Source: JBLNDJ01 sp050261515
GTDB lineage: Bacteria; Acidobacteriota; Terriglobia; Bryobacterales; Bryobacteraceae
Assembly: GCA_050261515.1 (NCBI GenBank)
Contig: JBLNDJ010000017.1
Location: 109,319 to 173,318 of the forward strand
DNA length: 64,000 nucleotides
Reading direction: 5' to 3'
The position numbers were made by a program, and so were the translations under genes. The notes under the pieces are model-generated. The model had not been told where the DNA came from. It made no database searches and saw only the letters and a program-made list of their open reading frames with translations. This document shows positions 1 through 8,731 of the stretch, one piece after another; the stretch's first letter is position 1, and every line of letters starts with the position of its first letter.

Positions 1-1126
1 CTCGGGAACTGCGTCGGGTAGCCGACGAGCTGGCTCTCCCCGGCGATGTCGATCCCCAGCGCGGCCAGGCGCGCAAAAACATAAGCGTAGGTCGCTCCCG
101 ACAGGTTCCAGTATGCGTTCGCGATCGGCTTGTAGACGTAACCCGGCGCTCCCTGTCCGAGGTCCTCGGACGCGATCGAGCCGATTTCGTTGATCGTGGT
201 TCGCGTGGCCGGCGACAGGCGCCGGCGGATCGATTCGATGTAGCCCACCGTGTTCAGGAACGCATCGGCCAGGGTGAAATAGGTGTGCTGCTGGATTTCC
301 ATCGTTTCATCCGGCTTCGGCACGGCGTAGAAGTGGTAGCTGATCATGTCGAGCGGGATGCCGGGCCGGTGGTTCTTCGGGTTGAGAAAGTGCTCGAAGA
401 ACTCCGGCGCCTGGCTGGGTCCGGCGAGACCGAGCGCGACGAACTTCGTTTCGGGCGACACTTTTCGAATGGCTGAGACGATCGCGTCGTAGCGTTCCGT
501 GTACTGCCCGGGTGTCATGTTGTGCTCGAGATCGACCTCGTTGAGAACTTCCCAGTAATCGATCTTGAAGCGGTGGCCGGATTTGTGAAACTTGCCGTAC
601 TCGTCCTCGAAGCCGCCGCGCGTGTACCAGGAGACGAGGCGCGCGAAGTAATCGCCCAGCTCCTTGCCGGAGGGGTCGCGCAGCTCAGTGCCCTGCTGGT
701 AGTTCCAGACCGGCTGATCCGGGTCGGCGGGATAGGGCACCGGTTTCTCCGTTTTGAACATCCATTGCGGGATGGTGCTGAAGTTCAGGGTCACGGGATG
801 GCCCTCGGTGGCCTTCAGAAAATCGAGCGTCATGGGGTCGATGAGCGAGAAGTCCCAGCTCGTCTTTCCGTCGGCGGGCGGCTCGAGCTCCGCGACGCCG
901 AGCTTCGGATACGGCAGCCAGGGCACGTAGCGCACGTAATCGGCGCCGAGCTTGCGGAGCTCCTCGAAGACGCGGTCGTGAATCGGCGAGCCGCGCCGCA
1001 GCGGCGGATTGACGACCACCTGGAGCGTGGGCGTGGTCTGGGACACGCGCGTGGCTTTGTCCAATCGACTTTGACGGGCTCGGCAAGAAGGGCGGCGGCG
1101 GAAAGAAGCAGCAGAGCGGGCTTCAT
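1..1126 (-). CDS. Exported clan GH-A (GH39-like) glycosidase, partial at window edge, with an apparent frameshift near 1065
   Basis: The gene starts at ATG 1126 behind a GGAGAA ribosome site and runs off the left edge. The first codons give a signal peptide (KPALLLLSAAALLAEPVKVD). The remaining coding frame, marked by G/C third positions, is shifted by one base at about 1063-1068 and then runs open to position 1. That frame reads TTPTLQVVVNPPLRRGSP and continues through an alternating alpha/beta sequence. WEVLNEVD carries a likely acid/base Glu and a later INEIGS a likely nucleophile Glu, the pattern of clan GH-A TIM barrels such as GH39. Adding one base would join the signal peptide smoothly to the mature protein, so this is either a sequencing error or a recent inactivating deletion. 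An exact TATAAT lies at 1136-1141, just upstream. The substrate is unknown. Confidence 0.7.
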
Positions 1127-1266
1127 GGTTTCTCCATTATAGGGAGGCATCGACAAGGCCACCCAGTGTCGCCGCGGCGCATGGATCGGCGGCGAGACCG
1201 TGGGGCTCGAACGGGCCGATGTGGCGAGCGAACCCGGCCGGAACCGCGACTACGGTTGCGCGAGCT

Positions 1267-1680
1267 TCAGGGCTGCCGGTTGCCGATGACGTCGCCCTTG
1301 ATATAGGCCACGCCCTTAAACAGCGCGACGAGCGCGCCCTGCTCGTCCTCGATGCGGATCACGCAGGTGGAGAGCTTGCGCGTGCGGTTGATTTCCTCCG
1401 CCGTAGCGGTCAGCTTTCCGGCGGAAACGCCCCGGAAGAAAGTCATGTCGGCCTGGCAGGCGACGGCGACGACGCCGTGCGAATTCGACGCGGCGGCGAA
1501 GGCGAGGTCGGCGAGGGTGAACAGTGCCCCGCCCTGGAGGATGCCGACCGCGTTCAGGTGGCGCGGCTCGACGGTCATCTCCGTGCGCGCGTAACCCAGC
1601 CGCACTTCGGCTACGCGTATGCCGTTCCCGCCCGCGAAGCGGTCGTTCTCGAGAAACGCTGCGATCGATTCGGTTTCCAT
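1267..1680 (-). CDS. PaaI-like hotdog thioesterase
   Basis: This 137-residue protein has the PaaI/YdiI-type hotdog signature. A His-Leu-Asn stretch and GILQGGALFTLADLAFAAAS supply the conserved Asn, the Gly-Gly at the helix start and the catalytic Asp. The family hydrolyses acyl- or aryl-CoA thioesters in the cytoplasm and often removes dead-end CoA esters. The usual His before Gly-Gly is Gln here, which occurs in the family. I chose ATG 1680 (METESIAAF) because it matches the family N-terminus; an upstream GTG at 1713 is possible. A phenylacetate-CoA-ligase homologue lies 1.8 kb away on the same strand, which may indicate a shared aryl-CoA substrate, but the MFS gene on the other strand separates them. 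Confidence 0.8.
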   Translation of the reverse strand: METESIAAFLENDRFAGGNGIRVAEVRLGYARTEMTVEPRHLNAVGILQGGALFTLADLAFAAASNSHGVVAVACQADMTFFRGVSAGKLTATAEEINRTRKLSTCVIRIEDEQGALVALFKGVAYIKGDVIGNRQP

Positions 1681-1744
1681 CCCAGACCGTTCTAGCACGG
1701 TTTGCGCGCCCACCGGGTTCGTGACATACTACCCTGGACCGATT

Positions 1745-3013
1745 ATGGCTACGGCAACCTCACCAATCGTCATTTCCCGCACTAAATACGCGGTCGCGCC
1801 CATTCTCATGCAGGTCTTGTTGGGCATGCTTTACTCGTGGTCGGTGTTCCGCGGCCCTCTGGCGCGAGCCTACGGGTGGAACAACGTTCAGACCAACGAG
1901 CCGTTCGGGTACTCGATTCTCGCGCTTGTCGCGGGCACGATCCTCGGCGGCATCTGGCAAGACCGCTCGGGCCCGCGCCTGGTCGCGAGCATCGGCGGCC
2001 TGATCATCGGAGCAGGCTGGGTGCTCTCGGCGATCTTCGGGCAGAACCCCACCGCGCTCATCTGGACCTACGGCTGGATGGTTGGGATCGGAACGGGCTT
2101 CGGCTACGTCGCGCCGATTGCGACGCTCGTGAAGTGGTTCCCGGACAAGCGCGGCCTGATGGTGGGACTCGCCGTGATGGGCGTCGGAGTGAGCCCGCTG
2201 CTGTTCGCGCCTCTCATCGAGCAGTTGATCGGCAAGGACCCGGCGCGCTTCGCCGAGACGATTCCGCGGACGTTCATCGCGATCGGCGTCGTGTCGTTAA
2301 TCGGCGTGGTGGCGGCGGCGCAGTTCTCGAAGACGCCTCCGGCGGGATGGAAGCCGGAGGGATGGCGGCCGGCCGCGTCGGCTGTCGCGGCGCGCGAGAA
2401 CACGCCCCCCGGCGGCATGCTTGCCACCTGGCAGTTCTACGCGCTGTGGATCGTCTACTTCCTCGGCGCGGCCGTCGGGCTGACGGCGATCAGCCAGGCC
2501 TCGCCGCTCGTCAGCGCGCTCGCGAAAACCAGCGCGGTGCTCACGGGCGGCGTCGCGCTCGGCATTATGAGCGTGTTCAACGGCGTGGGGCGGCTGGCGT
2601 GGGGCGGCGTATCCGACCGCGCGGGCCGCAAGCGCGCGCTGCTCATCATGTGCGCCGTCTCGGCCTTCGCGTGCGCGTTTCTGCTGCGCGGCGCGACCGG
2701 CTTCTGGCACGTGCTCACGGGCCTCTCTGTGGCGGCGTTCGCCTACGGCGGGTTCCTTGCGCTCATGCCCTCGCTCACCGCCGATTACTACGGCCCGAAG
2801 CACATGGGCGCGAATTACGGGCTCGTGTTCACAGCCTTTGGAATTTCGGGGTATCTGGTGCCGAGGTACTTCGCTCACATCGTGGACCAGGCGAAGTCCG
2901 CGGGCAACGTCGCCGCCGGATACGACCAGGTCTACCTGATCCTGGCGGGAATGATGGCGGTGTGCGCGGTGTTCTGCCTCACGCTGCGGCCGCCGCGGGC
3001 GCGCGCAAATTAG
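1745..3013 (+). CDS. MFS transporter, oxalate:formate antiporter (OFA) family
   Basis: This is a 422-residue integral membrane protein with about twelve hydrophobic segments and a central hydrophilic loop near residues 195-225. The N-terminus (LLGMLYSWSVFRGPLARAYGW) and the stretch around WFPDKRGLMVGLAVMGVGVS are typical of OFA carriers. A second MFS-type motif (GGVSDRAGRKRAL) follows in the C-terminal half. The family exchanges small carboxylates such as oxalate, formate or other monocarboxylates; the substrate cannot be read here. ATG 1745 begins MATATSPIVISRTKYA, just before the first helix. Its stop overlaps the stop of the convergent ACT-domain gene. Confidence 0.85.
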   Translation: MATATSPIVISRTKYAVAPILMQVLLGMLYSWSVFRGPLARAYGWNNVQTNEPFGYSILALVAGTILGGIWQDRSGPRLVASIGGLIIGAGWVLSAIFGQNPTALIWTYGWMVGIGTGFGYVAPIATLVKWFPDKRGLMVGLAVMGVGVSPLLFAPLIEQLIGKDPARFAETIPRTFIAIGVVSLIGVVAAAQFSKTPPAGWKPEGWRPAASAVAARENTPPGGMLATWQFYALWIVYFLGAAVGLTAISQASPLVSALAKTSAVLTGGVALGIMSVFNGVGRLAWGGVSDRAGRKRALLIMCAVSAFACAFLLRGATGFWHVLTGLSVAAFAYGGFLALMPSLTADYYGPKHMGANYGLVFTAFGISGYLVPRYFAHIVDQAKSAGNVAAGYDQVYLILAGMMAVCAVFCLTLRPPRARAN

Positions 3014-3453
3014 GCCTTCACGCCCCCGGTGTAAAGCTCGACGCCATCCACCACGTTGATTCCGGCCTTCTGGAGCAGCTCGAGCGCGGCGTCGGGGTCG
3101 TCGAAGCGGAAAATCATGACGGCCGCATCGCGGCGCCCCAAAGCGAACGAGTACATGTACTCGACGTTGACCGGGCTGTCATCGAGCACGTCGAGCAGGC
3201 GCGCGAGCCCGCCCGGCTCGTCCGGCACTTCGATCGCGACGACCTCGGTCACGTTGACCACGTATCCGGCGCCTTCGAGAAGCTGCCGCGCCCGCTGCCA
3301 GTCCGACACGATCATCCGCAGGATGCCGAACTGCTTGGTGTCCGCCACCGACATCGTCCAGATGTTCACGCCTTCGCCCGCGAGCAGGCGGCACGGCTTC
3401 ACGATCTGGTTCGGCTGGTTCTCCAGGAAAACCGACAGTTGCTGTACTTTCAC
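3010..3453 (-). CDS. Tandem ACT-domain protein paired with an aryl-CoA ligase
   Basis: The 147-residue protein consists of two ACT folds. The first (about residues 1-70) begins VQQLSVFLENQPNQI; the second (about 70-140) contains IEVPDEPGGLARLLDVLDD. ACT domains bind amino acids or similar small ligands and control enzymes allosterically. The start codon overlaps the stop of the ligase gene by 4 bp (ATGA), so the two are probably made in equal amounts. Stand-alone double-ACT proteins next to PaaK-type ligases are common in anaerobes and archaea, often with indolepyruvate:ferredoxin oxidoreductase genes. None lies in this window. Control of the ligase by an aromatic amino acid is an inference. 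Confidence 0.8.
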   Translation of the reverse strand: MKVQQLSVFLENQPNQIVKPCRLLAGEGVNIWTMSVADTKQFGILRMIVSDWQRARQLLEGAGYVVNVTEVVAIEVPDEPGGLARLLDVLDDSPVNVEYMYSFALGRRDAAVMIFRFDDPDAALELLQKAGINVVDGVELYTGGVKA

Positions 3454-4787
3454 TTTTCCCCTCTCCGGTCGATCACTCGCTTCGCCTTGCCCTCGCTGCG
3501 CTGGATGCTGTGCGGCTCCACCAGGCTGACCGCGACGCGCAGACCGACGGCGCTTTCAATCGCGCGCGTCAGCTTCTCGTTCAGCTCCACCAGCGCGCGG
3601 ATGCGGTCGCCGAACACCTCCGGCGTCACCTCCACCTGCACCTCCACCTGGTCGAGGCCCTTTTCGCGGGTGAGGATGATCTGGTAATGGGGCAGCGTGC
3701 CCTCCACCGCCAGCAGCGCCGATTCGATTTGGGACGGGTACAGGTTCACGCCGCGGATGATCAGCATGTCGTCGGTGCGGCGGCCAATGCGGCGGATGCG
3801 CCGGAGCGTGCGCCCGCAGGGGCACGGCTCGGGCTGGATCGCCGTGAGGTCGCGCGTGCGATAGCGAATCAGCGGCATGGCCTGTTTGCTCAGCGAGGTC
3901 ACGACCAACTCGCCCTCGGCGCCGTCTGGCAGGTTCTCGCCGGTATCGGGATCGATGATTTCAGGATAGAAGTGGTCCTCGAAGATATGCGGACCGTGCT
4001 GGAACCAGCACTCGGCGCCGACGCCGGGCCCGGTCATTTCCGATAGGCCGTAGCAGTCGTAGGCCTTGATGCCGGCCGCCGATTCGATGTGGCGGCGCAT
4101 GGACTCGCTCCAGGGCTCGGAGCCGAAGCCGCCCGTGCGCAGCGGCAGTTCGCGCACGTCAATTCCCATCTCCGCGGCGCGTTCGAGCATGTGCACGAAG
4201 TAGCTCGGGGTCGCGCAGACGGACGTGACCTGGAAATCCTTCATGATCATGATCTGGCGGTCGGTGCTGCCGCCCGACATTGGAACCACGGTCACGCCGA
4301 GCGCTTCGAGGCCATAGTGGAAGCCGAGGCCGCCGGTGAACAGGCCGTATCCGTGCGCGTTCTGAAAAATGTCGTCGCGATCGATTCCGAAGGAGGCGAG
4401 CGCACGCGCCATGACCGAGGTCCAGACGTTCAGGTCGTCCTGCGTGTAGGCGACCACGATCGGCTTGCCCGTGGTGCCGCTCGAGGCGTGCAGCCGCACG
4501 ATGTCGCGCAACGGGACGGCGAACAGCCCGTAGGGGTACGCATCGCGCAGGTCGCTCTTCATCGTGAACGGCAGGCGGCGCAGGTCGTCGAGGCTTCGGA
4601 TGTGCTCGGGCCGCAGGCCGAGCCGGTTCATCCGGTCGCGCGTGAGCTGGACGCGTTCGTAGGCGCGGCTGACCGTGGCCTGAAGCCGCGAGAGCTGCAG
4701 GTCGCGGAGCTGCTCCACGGGCAGGTAGTCCGGCGCGCTCACGGGATGAAAACGCCGTTTCGTCTTTTCGGCTGCTAATATCGGCAT
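3450..4787 (-). CDS. paaK: Phenylacetate-CoA ligase family adenylate-forming enzyme
   Basis: At 445 residues it has the usual PaaK length. The P-loop-like motif ASSGTTGKP is at residues 101-109, the aromatic-rich CYGLSEMTGPG at 245-255, and the C-terminal hinge region carries RRTDDMLIIRGVNLYPSQIE. These enzymes activate phenylacetate or related aryl acids with ATP and CoA through an acyl-AMP intermediate in the cytoplasm. A CPCG motif with further Cys/Arg residues sits before the hinge, as in other family members. No paaABCDE ring-oxygenation genes are present, so the role may be in amino acid-derived aryl acid metabolism. ATG 4787 has no Shine-Dalgarno sequence. A TATACT box (4797-4802) ends 9 nt upstream, so the transcript may be almost leaderless. 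Confidence 0.85.
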   Translation of the reverse strand: MPILAAEKTKRRFHPVSAPDYLPVEQLRDLQLSRLQATVSRAYERVQLTRDRMNRLGLRPEHIRSLDDLRRLPFTMKSDLRDAYPYGLFAVPLRDIVRLHASSGTTGKPIVVAYTQDDLNVWTSVMARALASFGIDRDDIFQNAHGYGLFTGGLGFHYGLEALGVTVVPMSGGSTDRQIMIMKDFQVTSVCATPSYFVHMLERAAEMGIDVRELPLRTGGFGSEPWSESMRRHIESAAGIKAYDCYGLSEMTGPGVGAECWFQHGPHIFEDHFYPEIIDPDTGENLPDGAEGELVVTSLSKQAMPLIRYRTRDLTAIQPEPCPCGRTLRRIRRIGRRTDDMLIIRGVNLYPSQIESALLAVEGTLPHYQIILTREKGLDQVEVQVEVTPEVFGDRIRALVELNEKLTRAIESAVGLRVAVSLVEPHSIQRSEGKAKRVIDRRGEK

Positions 4788-4833
4788 TAGGGATTGAGTA
4801 TACCGCGGCGCGGCGGATCACCACGGCACACTG

Positions 4834-4889
4834 GAGAGCGGGCGCGAGGTATGCCTCACGCCCCTCTCCAAGTCCTTTCGGAGAACTTG
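4834..4889 (-). terminator. Two adjacent hairpins after the metzincin gene
   Basis: Positions 4834-4868 form an imperfect GC-rich hairpin (GAGAG...CTCTC arms with TATG in the loop). Positions 4869-4889 form a smaller one (CAAGT...ACTTG). They lie just past the end of the minus-strand protease gene and before the paaK promoter region. There is no U-run, so intrinsic termination is uncertain. Confidence 0.3.
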
Positions 4890-4893
4890 CGGC

Positions 4894-5721
4894 CTAACGG
4901 CGCCGCGGAGATTCGCACCCCCACCGGCCAATAGCGTGCGGATGCACCTTCACCGGCGTGAAGAATGGAGTTAGTTTCAAGCTATCTATATCCTGAGGCA
5001 GCAGAAACGTGTTCGGATAGGTGATATATCCCAGGCACATCAGCGCGCTATCCGAGCTGCCTCCGTCGCACCCATCCGGATGAGGAAGGCCCAGGGCGTG
5101 TCCCAGTTCGTGCCCGAGACCGCCCACCCAACGGCACACGCCGTAATCGACCAACGTTTCGCCGGAGCAGACGGGAACCACCGGCTCGCCCACCAGCCCC
5201 CGCAGATCGTTTGCCGGGAGCAGGGCGACGCCATTTGTTCCGCCCGTGCTTTGTCCGCACGCGGGATCGGCATCCAGGTAGAAGAGCCAGCGGTACTCCG
5301 GATCGTCGAACTGGCCGCCGGTTTCCGCAAAGCCATCCGCCAAGGCGTTGATCCAGAACCATTGGCTCCAGTCGTCCCCGTTGGGGTTCGACAGATACCA
5401 ATCGGCCGTGTGTTCTGTAGTCACGATGTCTACTTCCGGCTTGTACAGCGAGAAACTCAGTTCGTCTCCCATTTGGTCCTGAAACCATACCTGGAGGTTC
5501 TCGATCGCGTCCTTGATTGCGCGCGCGTATTCCCGGCGTAAGACCCGATCGGACGGAATCATGTAGACTACTCTGATCTGCGGACCGGACTTGCGCGTTT
5601 TTTGCGCGGGAGTATCCGAGGCCCGGGCTGGAACGCCGGAGAAAACCGCGCTGAGAATGCACACGCAAGCGGTGATGCAGGTTGCGCCGGCGCGCACCTG
5701 TAGTGTCGGTGAGATTTCCAT
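4894..5721 (-). CDS. Secreted metzincin-type zinc metalloprotease
   Basis: The 275-residue protein has an N-terminal signal region (about residues 8-36) ending near PARASDTPA. The zinc-binding motif HELGHALGLPH is at residues 204-214: two His and Glu205 in HExxH, then a third His after Gly, followed by Pro-Asp. A Met lies at about residue 228 (ALMCLGY) and fits the Met-turn of metzincins. Several Cys pairs around the catalytic site suggest disulphides in an exported protein. The start has a good ribosome site (GAAGGGAG). The exact family (M10, M12 or M43-like) cannot be fixed by eye. No inhibitor or substrate gene is adjacent. Confidence 0.8.
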   Translation of the reverse strand: MEISPTLQVRAGATCITACVCILSAVFSGVPARASDTPAQKTRKSGPQIRVVYMIPSDRVLRREYARAIKDAIENLQVWFQDQMGDELSFSLYKPEVDIVTTEHTADWYLSNPNGDDWSQWFWINALADGFAETGGQFDDPEYRWLFYLDADPACGQSTGGTNGVALLPANDLRGLVGEPVVPVCSGETLVDYGVCRWVGGLGHELGHALGLPHPDGCDGGSSDSALMCLGYITYPNTFLLPQDIDSLKLTPFFTPVKVHPHAIGRWGCESPRRR

Positions 5722-5797
5722 GTGGCTCCCTTCACCCTTCTGTTACTGCTGGCACAATTCTGCGGAAGTCAGTCGGAGTAAGTCAAGCTTATTAATA

Positions 5798-7162
5798 TCA
5801 GGTGCGCGCGTAGTATTCCATCAGGTCGGCGCGCGTGATAAGGCCCACCGGGCGGCCCTCGCGCGTGACCACAACCGCGGAGTTACCCGCAAGCAGCAGC
5901 CGGTACACCTCTTCGAGCAGCACGCGCGAATCGGCTTGCGGCATGGGTCTCGCCATAACTTCCCGCAAGGTGAGAACCGCGTCATGCCGCTGGTGCAGCG
6001 CGTGCATGATGGTGATTTCCTGCACCGCGCCCACGATCTGGCCGTTTTCGACCACGGGAAGCTGCGAGATTCCGTGCGCGCGGAAGGTCTCGACGGCCTC
6101 TTGAAGAGGGCTGTCCGGAAGCAGGTAGATAAGCTTGCCCTCGCTGCCGAGCGCGGAGAGAACATCGCCCGCCGTGGTCTGCGCGGGCGAGACGTCGGTG
6201 AAGCCGTTCTGCGCGAGCCACGCGTCGTCGTACATTTTGCTCAGGTAGTTCCGGCCAGTGTCCGGGCAGAGGACGACGATCAGGTCGCCTTCGCCGCAGC
6301 GCTGCGCGTACTTGAAGGCCGCCGCCAACGCCGTGCCGCTCGAGCCGCCTAGCAGGATCGCATCCTGCCGCGCCACCGCGCGCGCGGTCTGGAACGACTC
6401 GGCGTCGCTGATGCGAATCCACTCGTCGATCACCTGCGCATTCAGCGTGCCGGGGACGAAATCCTCACCGATGCCTTCGACCTTCCAGGACGCGGGCGTG
6501 CCGCCGCTCAGGATGGAGCCTTCGATATCGGCCCCGATGACGCGGATCGCCGGATTGCGCTCTTTGAGATAACGGCCTACGCCGCTGATGGTGCCGCCGG
6601 TTCCGGCCGCGGCGACGAACGCGGTGAGGCGCCCGCCGGTCTGCTCCCAGATCTCGGGGCCGGTGGACTGGTAGTGCGCCTGGGGGTTGTCGAGATTCGC
6701 GAACTGGTTGGGACGCCACGCGCCGACGATCTCGCGCGCAAGGCGGTCGGCGACGCCGTTGTAGCTTTCGGGCGAATCGGGCGGCACGTTGGTGGGCGTG
6801 ATGACGACCTCGGCGCCATAAGCGCGCAGCAGCCGCACCTTGTCTCCGCTCATCTTGTCCGGCAGAACGAAGATGCAGCGGTAGCCGCGCACGGCCGATA
6901 CCAGCGCGAGACCAAGGCCGGTGTTGCCCGCGGTCGCCTCGACGATGGTGCCTCCGGGGCGCAGCTCGCCCCGCCGCTCGGCTTCGCGGATCATGTTGAG
7001 CGCGACGCGGTCCTTCGTGCTGCCGCCGGGGTTGAAGGATTCCACCTTGACGCAGATGCGCGGGGCGAAGCGCTCCGCGGAACGGTTCAGGCGTATCAGC
7101 GGCGTGTTGCCGATGGTTTCGAGAATGCCCTGCGAAATGGCGCCGGCGTGTGGACTGGCCAC
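5798..7162 (-). CDS. cbs: Cystathionine beta-synthase with C-terminal CBS-domain pair
   Basis: The 454-residue protein has a fold-type II PLP domain (about 1-325) followed by two CBS domains (about 330-454, PLQEAVETFRAHGISQLPVV and AVVVTREGRPVGLITRADL). The PLP lysine is Lys50 in NPGGSTKDR and the phosphate loop is AGNTG at 78-82. The family condenses serine with homocysteine to cystathionine, or in bacteria may use O-acetylserine, in reverse transsulfuration. The CBS pair usually senses adenosyl ligands such as S-adenosylmethionine. Translation starts at GTG 7162 behind GAGGAGGGG. The gene follows the Rrf2 regulator by 57 bp in the cysK operon, but cystathionine gamma-lyase is not in the window. 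Confidence 0.9.
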   Translation of the reverse strand: MASPHAGAISQGILETIGNTPLIRLNRSAERFAPRICVKVESFNPGGSTKDRVALNMIREAERRGELRPGGTIVEATAGNTGLGLALVSAVRGYRCIFVLPDKMSGDKVRLLRAYGAEVVITPTNVPPDSPESYNGVADRLAREIVGAWRPNQFANLDNPQAHYQSTGPEIWEQTGGRLTAFVAAAGTGGTISGVGRYLKERNPAIRVIGADIEGSILSGGTPASWKVEGIGEDFVPGTLNAQVIDEWIRISDAESFQTARAVARQDAILLGGSSGTALAAAFKYAQRCGEGDLIVVLCPDTGRNYLSKMYDDAWLAQNGFTDVSPAQTTAGDVLSALGSEGKLIYLLPDSPLQEAVETFRAHGISQLPVVENGQIVGAVQEITIMHALHQRHDAVLTLREVMARPMPQADSRVLLEEVYRLLLAGNSAVVVTREGRPVGLITRADLMEYYART

Positions 7163-7219
7163 GGCTTGCCCCTCCTCGGCGGAGCCGCAAGACCCAAGGG
7201 GGCGCAGGCCGCCGCCGAT

Positions 7220-7630
7220 TCAAATATCCCAATTGGGGACGTAGTGCTGCTGGCGTTGTTTCCAGTCGCGGACGAGTTGCGCGAAGTGGGTCTTGCCCAC
7301 GATCTCGTCCACCGCGGCATCCACGCGCTTCCAGGTTTCGGCGAACGGCCCGTCGGCGTGCCGGCTGCGCTGTTCGCCTTCAATGATACGCAGCACCTCG
7401 GCGACCGTGATCGCGTCGGGGCGGCGAACCAGCAGATACCCGCCGTCGGCCCCCCGGCGCGATTCGACCAGTCCGCCCTGGCGCAGGGCGGACAGAATCA
7501 GCTCGAGGAACTTGGCGGGAATCCGCTGGCGCTTTGCTATGTCCGCGGCCCGAACCGGCGTGCCGTCATCGTGCGCCGCCAGATCGAAGACCGCGCGCAA
7601 AGCGTATTCGCCTTTGGCCGGGAAATGCAT
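7220..7630 (-). CDS. Rrf2-family transcriptional regulator, CymR-like, cysteine-free
   Basis: The 136-residue protein begins MHFPAKGEYALRAVFDLA and has the Rrf2 winged helix: IAKRQRIPAKFLELILSALR as the helix-turn-helix and SRRGADGGYLLVR as the wing. The three Cys residues that hold an iron-sulfur cluster in IscR or NsrR are missing, and there is no Cys at all. That fits the CymR group, which in Firmicutes works with CysK to sense cysteine status. Here the gene sits directly between cysK and cbs, and its ribosome site (GGAG) overlaps the cysK stop codon. Control of this operon by sulfur supply is therefore a reasonable inference. Confidence 0.85.
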   Translation of the reverse strand: MHFPAKGEYALRAVFDLAAHDDGTPVRAADIAKRQRIPAKFLELILSALRQGGLVESRRGADGGYLLVRRPDAITVAEVLRIIEGEQRSRHADGPFAETWKRVDAAVDEIVGKTHFAQLVRDWKQRQQHYVPNWDI

Positions 7631-7635
7631 GGCTC

Positions 7636-8640
7636 CTAGACGATGCCTTCGAACAGCACCGAGCTCAGGTAGCGCTCGCCGGAATCGGGCAGGATCGTCA
7701 CGATCGTCTTCCCCTCGAACTCCGGCAGCTTTGCGAGCCGGACGGCCACAGCGGCCGCGGCGCCGCTCGAGATCCCGCTCAGAATCCCCTCTTCGGAGGC
7801 CAGCCGGCGGGCCGTGGTGATCGCCTCCTCATTCGAGATCAGCTCGACGCGATCCACCAGCGACAGATCGAGCGTGCCCGGAATGAGGCCCGCGCCGAGA
7901 CCCTGAATCTTGTGCGGCCCCGGCTTGATCGGCTCGCCGGCGCGCGTCTGCGTGATCACCGGGCTCGTCTCCGGTTCGATCGCCACCGACACGATATTCT
8001 TGCCCTGGGTCTGCTTCAGGTATCGCGACACGCCCGTAATGGTGCCGCCCGTCCCGACGCCGCTCACCAGCACGTCCACCTGTCCCGCCGTGTCCTGCCA
8101 GATCTCGGGCCCCGTGGTGCGGAAGTGTATGTCGGGGTTCGCGGGATTCTGGAACTGGTTCAGCAGAACGTAACGCCCGGGGTCGGAGGCCTGAATCTCG
8201 GCGGCTTTCGCCATGGCGCCCTTCATGCCGAGCGCGCCTTCGGTCAGCACCAGGTTCGCCCCGAACGCCTTGAGCACCTTGCGCCGCTCGAGCGACATCG
8301 TCTCGGGCATCGTCAGCGTGAGCTTGTAGCCCCGCGAAGCGGCCACGAACGCGAGTGCGATTCCCGTGTTTCCGCTGGTCGGCTCGATCAGCTCGGTCCC
8401 CGGCTTCAAAAGCCCGCGCCGCTCGGCGTCCCAGATCATCGACGCGCCGATGCGGCACTTCACCGAATACGCCGGGTTTCGCCCTTCAATCTTTGCCAGG
8501 ATCGTGGCCTTGGCCCCGTCCACGATCTTGTTCAGCCGGACCAGCGGCGTCCGGCCGATGCTGAGCGAATTGTCTTCAAAGTAACGCGGCGCCTGCTTCG
8601 CCGCCTCCGAGAGCTCCACGGTCGATTGGACCTTGGACAT
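7636..8640 (-). CDS. cysK: Cysteine synthase A (O-acetylserine sulfhydrylase)
   Basis: The 334-residue protein keeps the full CysK pattern: PLP lysine Lys61 in NPAYSVKCRIG, TSGNTG at 88-93, GVGTGGTITGVSRY for PLP phosphate binding, and a C-terminal SSGAAAAVAV segment. It makes cysteine from O-acetylserine and sulfide in the cytoplasm. The sequence is strikingly like the enterobacterial CysK type throughout. ATG 8640 is preceded by AAAGGAG at good spacing; open reading frame upstream of it lacks a suitable start. It is the first gene of the cysK-rrf2-cbs operon. Confidence 0.95.
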   Translation of the reverse strand: MSKVQSTVELSEAAKQAPRYFEDNSLSIGRTPLVRLNKIVDGAKATILAKIEGRNPAYSVKCRIGASMIWDAERRGLLKPGTELIEPTSGNTGIALAFVAASRGYKLTLTMPETMSLERRKVLKAFGANLVLTEGALGMKGAMAKAAEIQASDPGRYVLLNQFQNPANPDIHFRTTGPEIWQDTAGQVDVLVSGVGTGGTITGVSRYLKQTQGKNIVSVAIEPETSPVITQTRAGEPIKPGPHKIQGLGAGLIPGTLDLSLVDRVELISNEEAITTARRLASEEGILSGISSGAAAAVAVRLAKLPEFEGKTIVTILPDSGERYLSSVLFEGIV

Positions 8641-8696
8641 CTGAACGTCTCCTTTCGCAAATACCACAATTGCGATCAAGTTTATGGTCTTCTCAG

Positions 8697-8726
8697 AGTA
8701 TAGACCCGTGGAGCGTTGCAATTCAA
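8697..8726 (-). promoter_or_regulatory. Sigma70-like promoter of the cysK operon
   Basis: On the minus strand TTGAAT (8721-8726) and TATACT (8697-8702) are separated by 18 bp, about 57 bp upstream of the cysK ATG. Between the promoter and the gene, an ATACC...ATGGT pair flanks CAATTG. That AT-rich patch could be a site for the Rrf2 regulator, but this is only a guess. Confidence 0.5.
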
Positions 8727-8731
8727 GAGGG

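Noticed and set aside
1837..3687. Long open frame in an alternative frame over the MFS gene
   Set aside because: Arg/His/Gly-rich translation with no motifs; the MFS frame has the membrane helices. High GC keeps shadow frames open.
3010..4787. A complete phenylacetate degradation operon
   Set aside because: Only a ligase, an ACT protein and a separate thioesterase are present; no oxygenase, isomerase or ring-opening genes.
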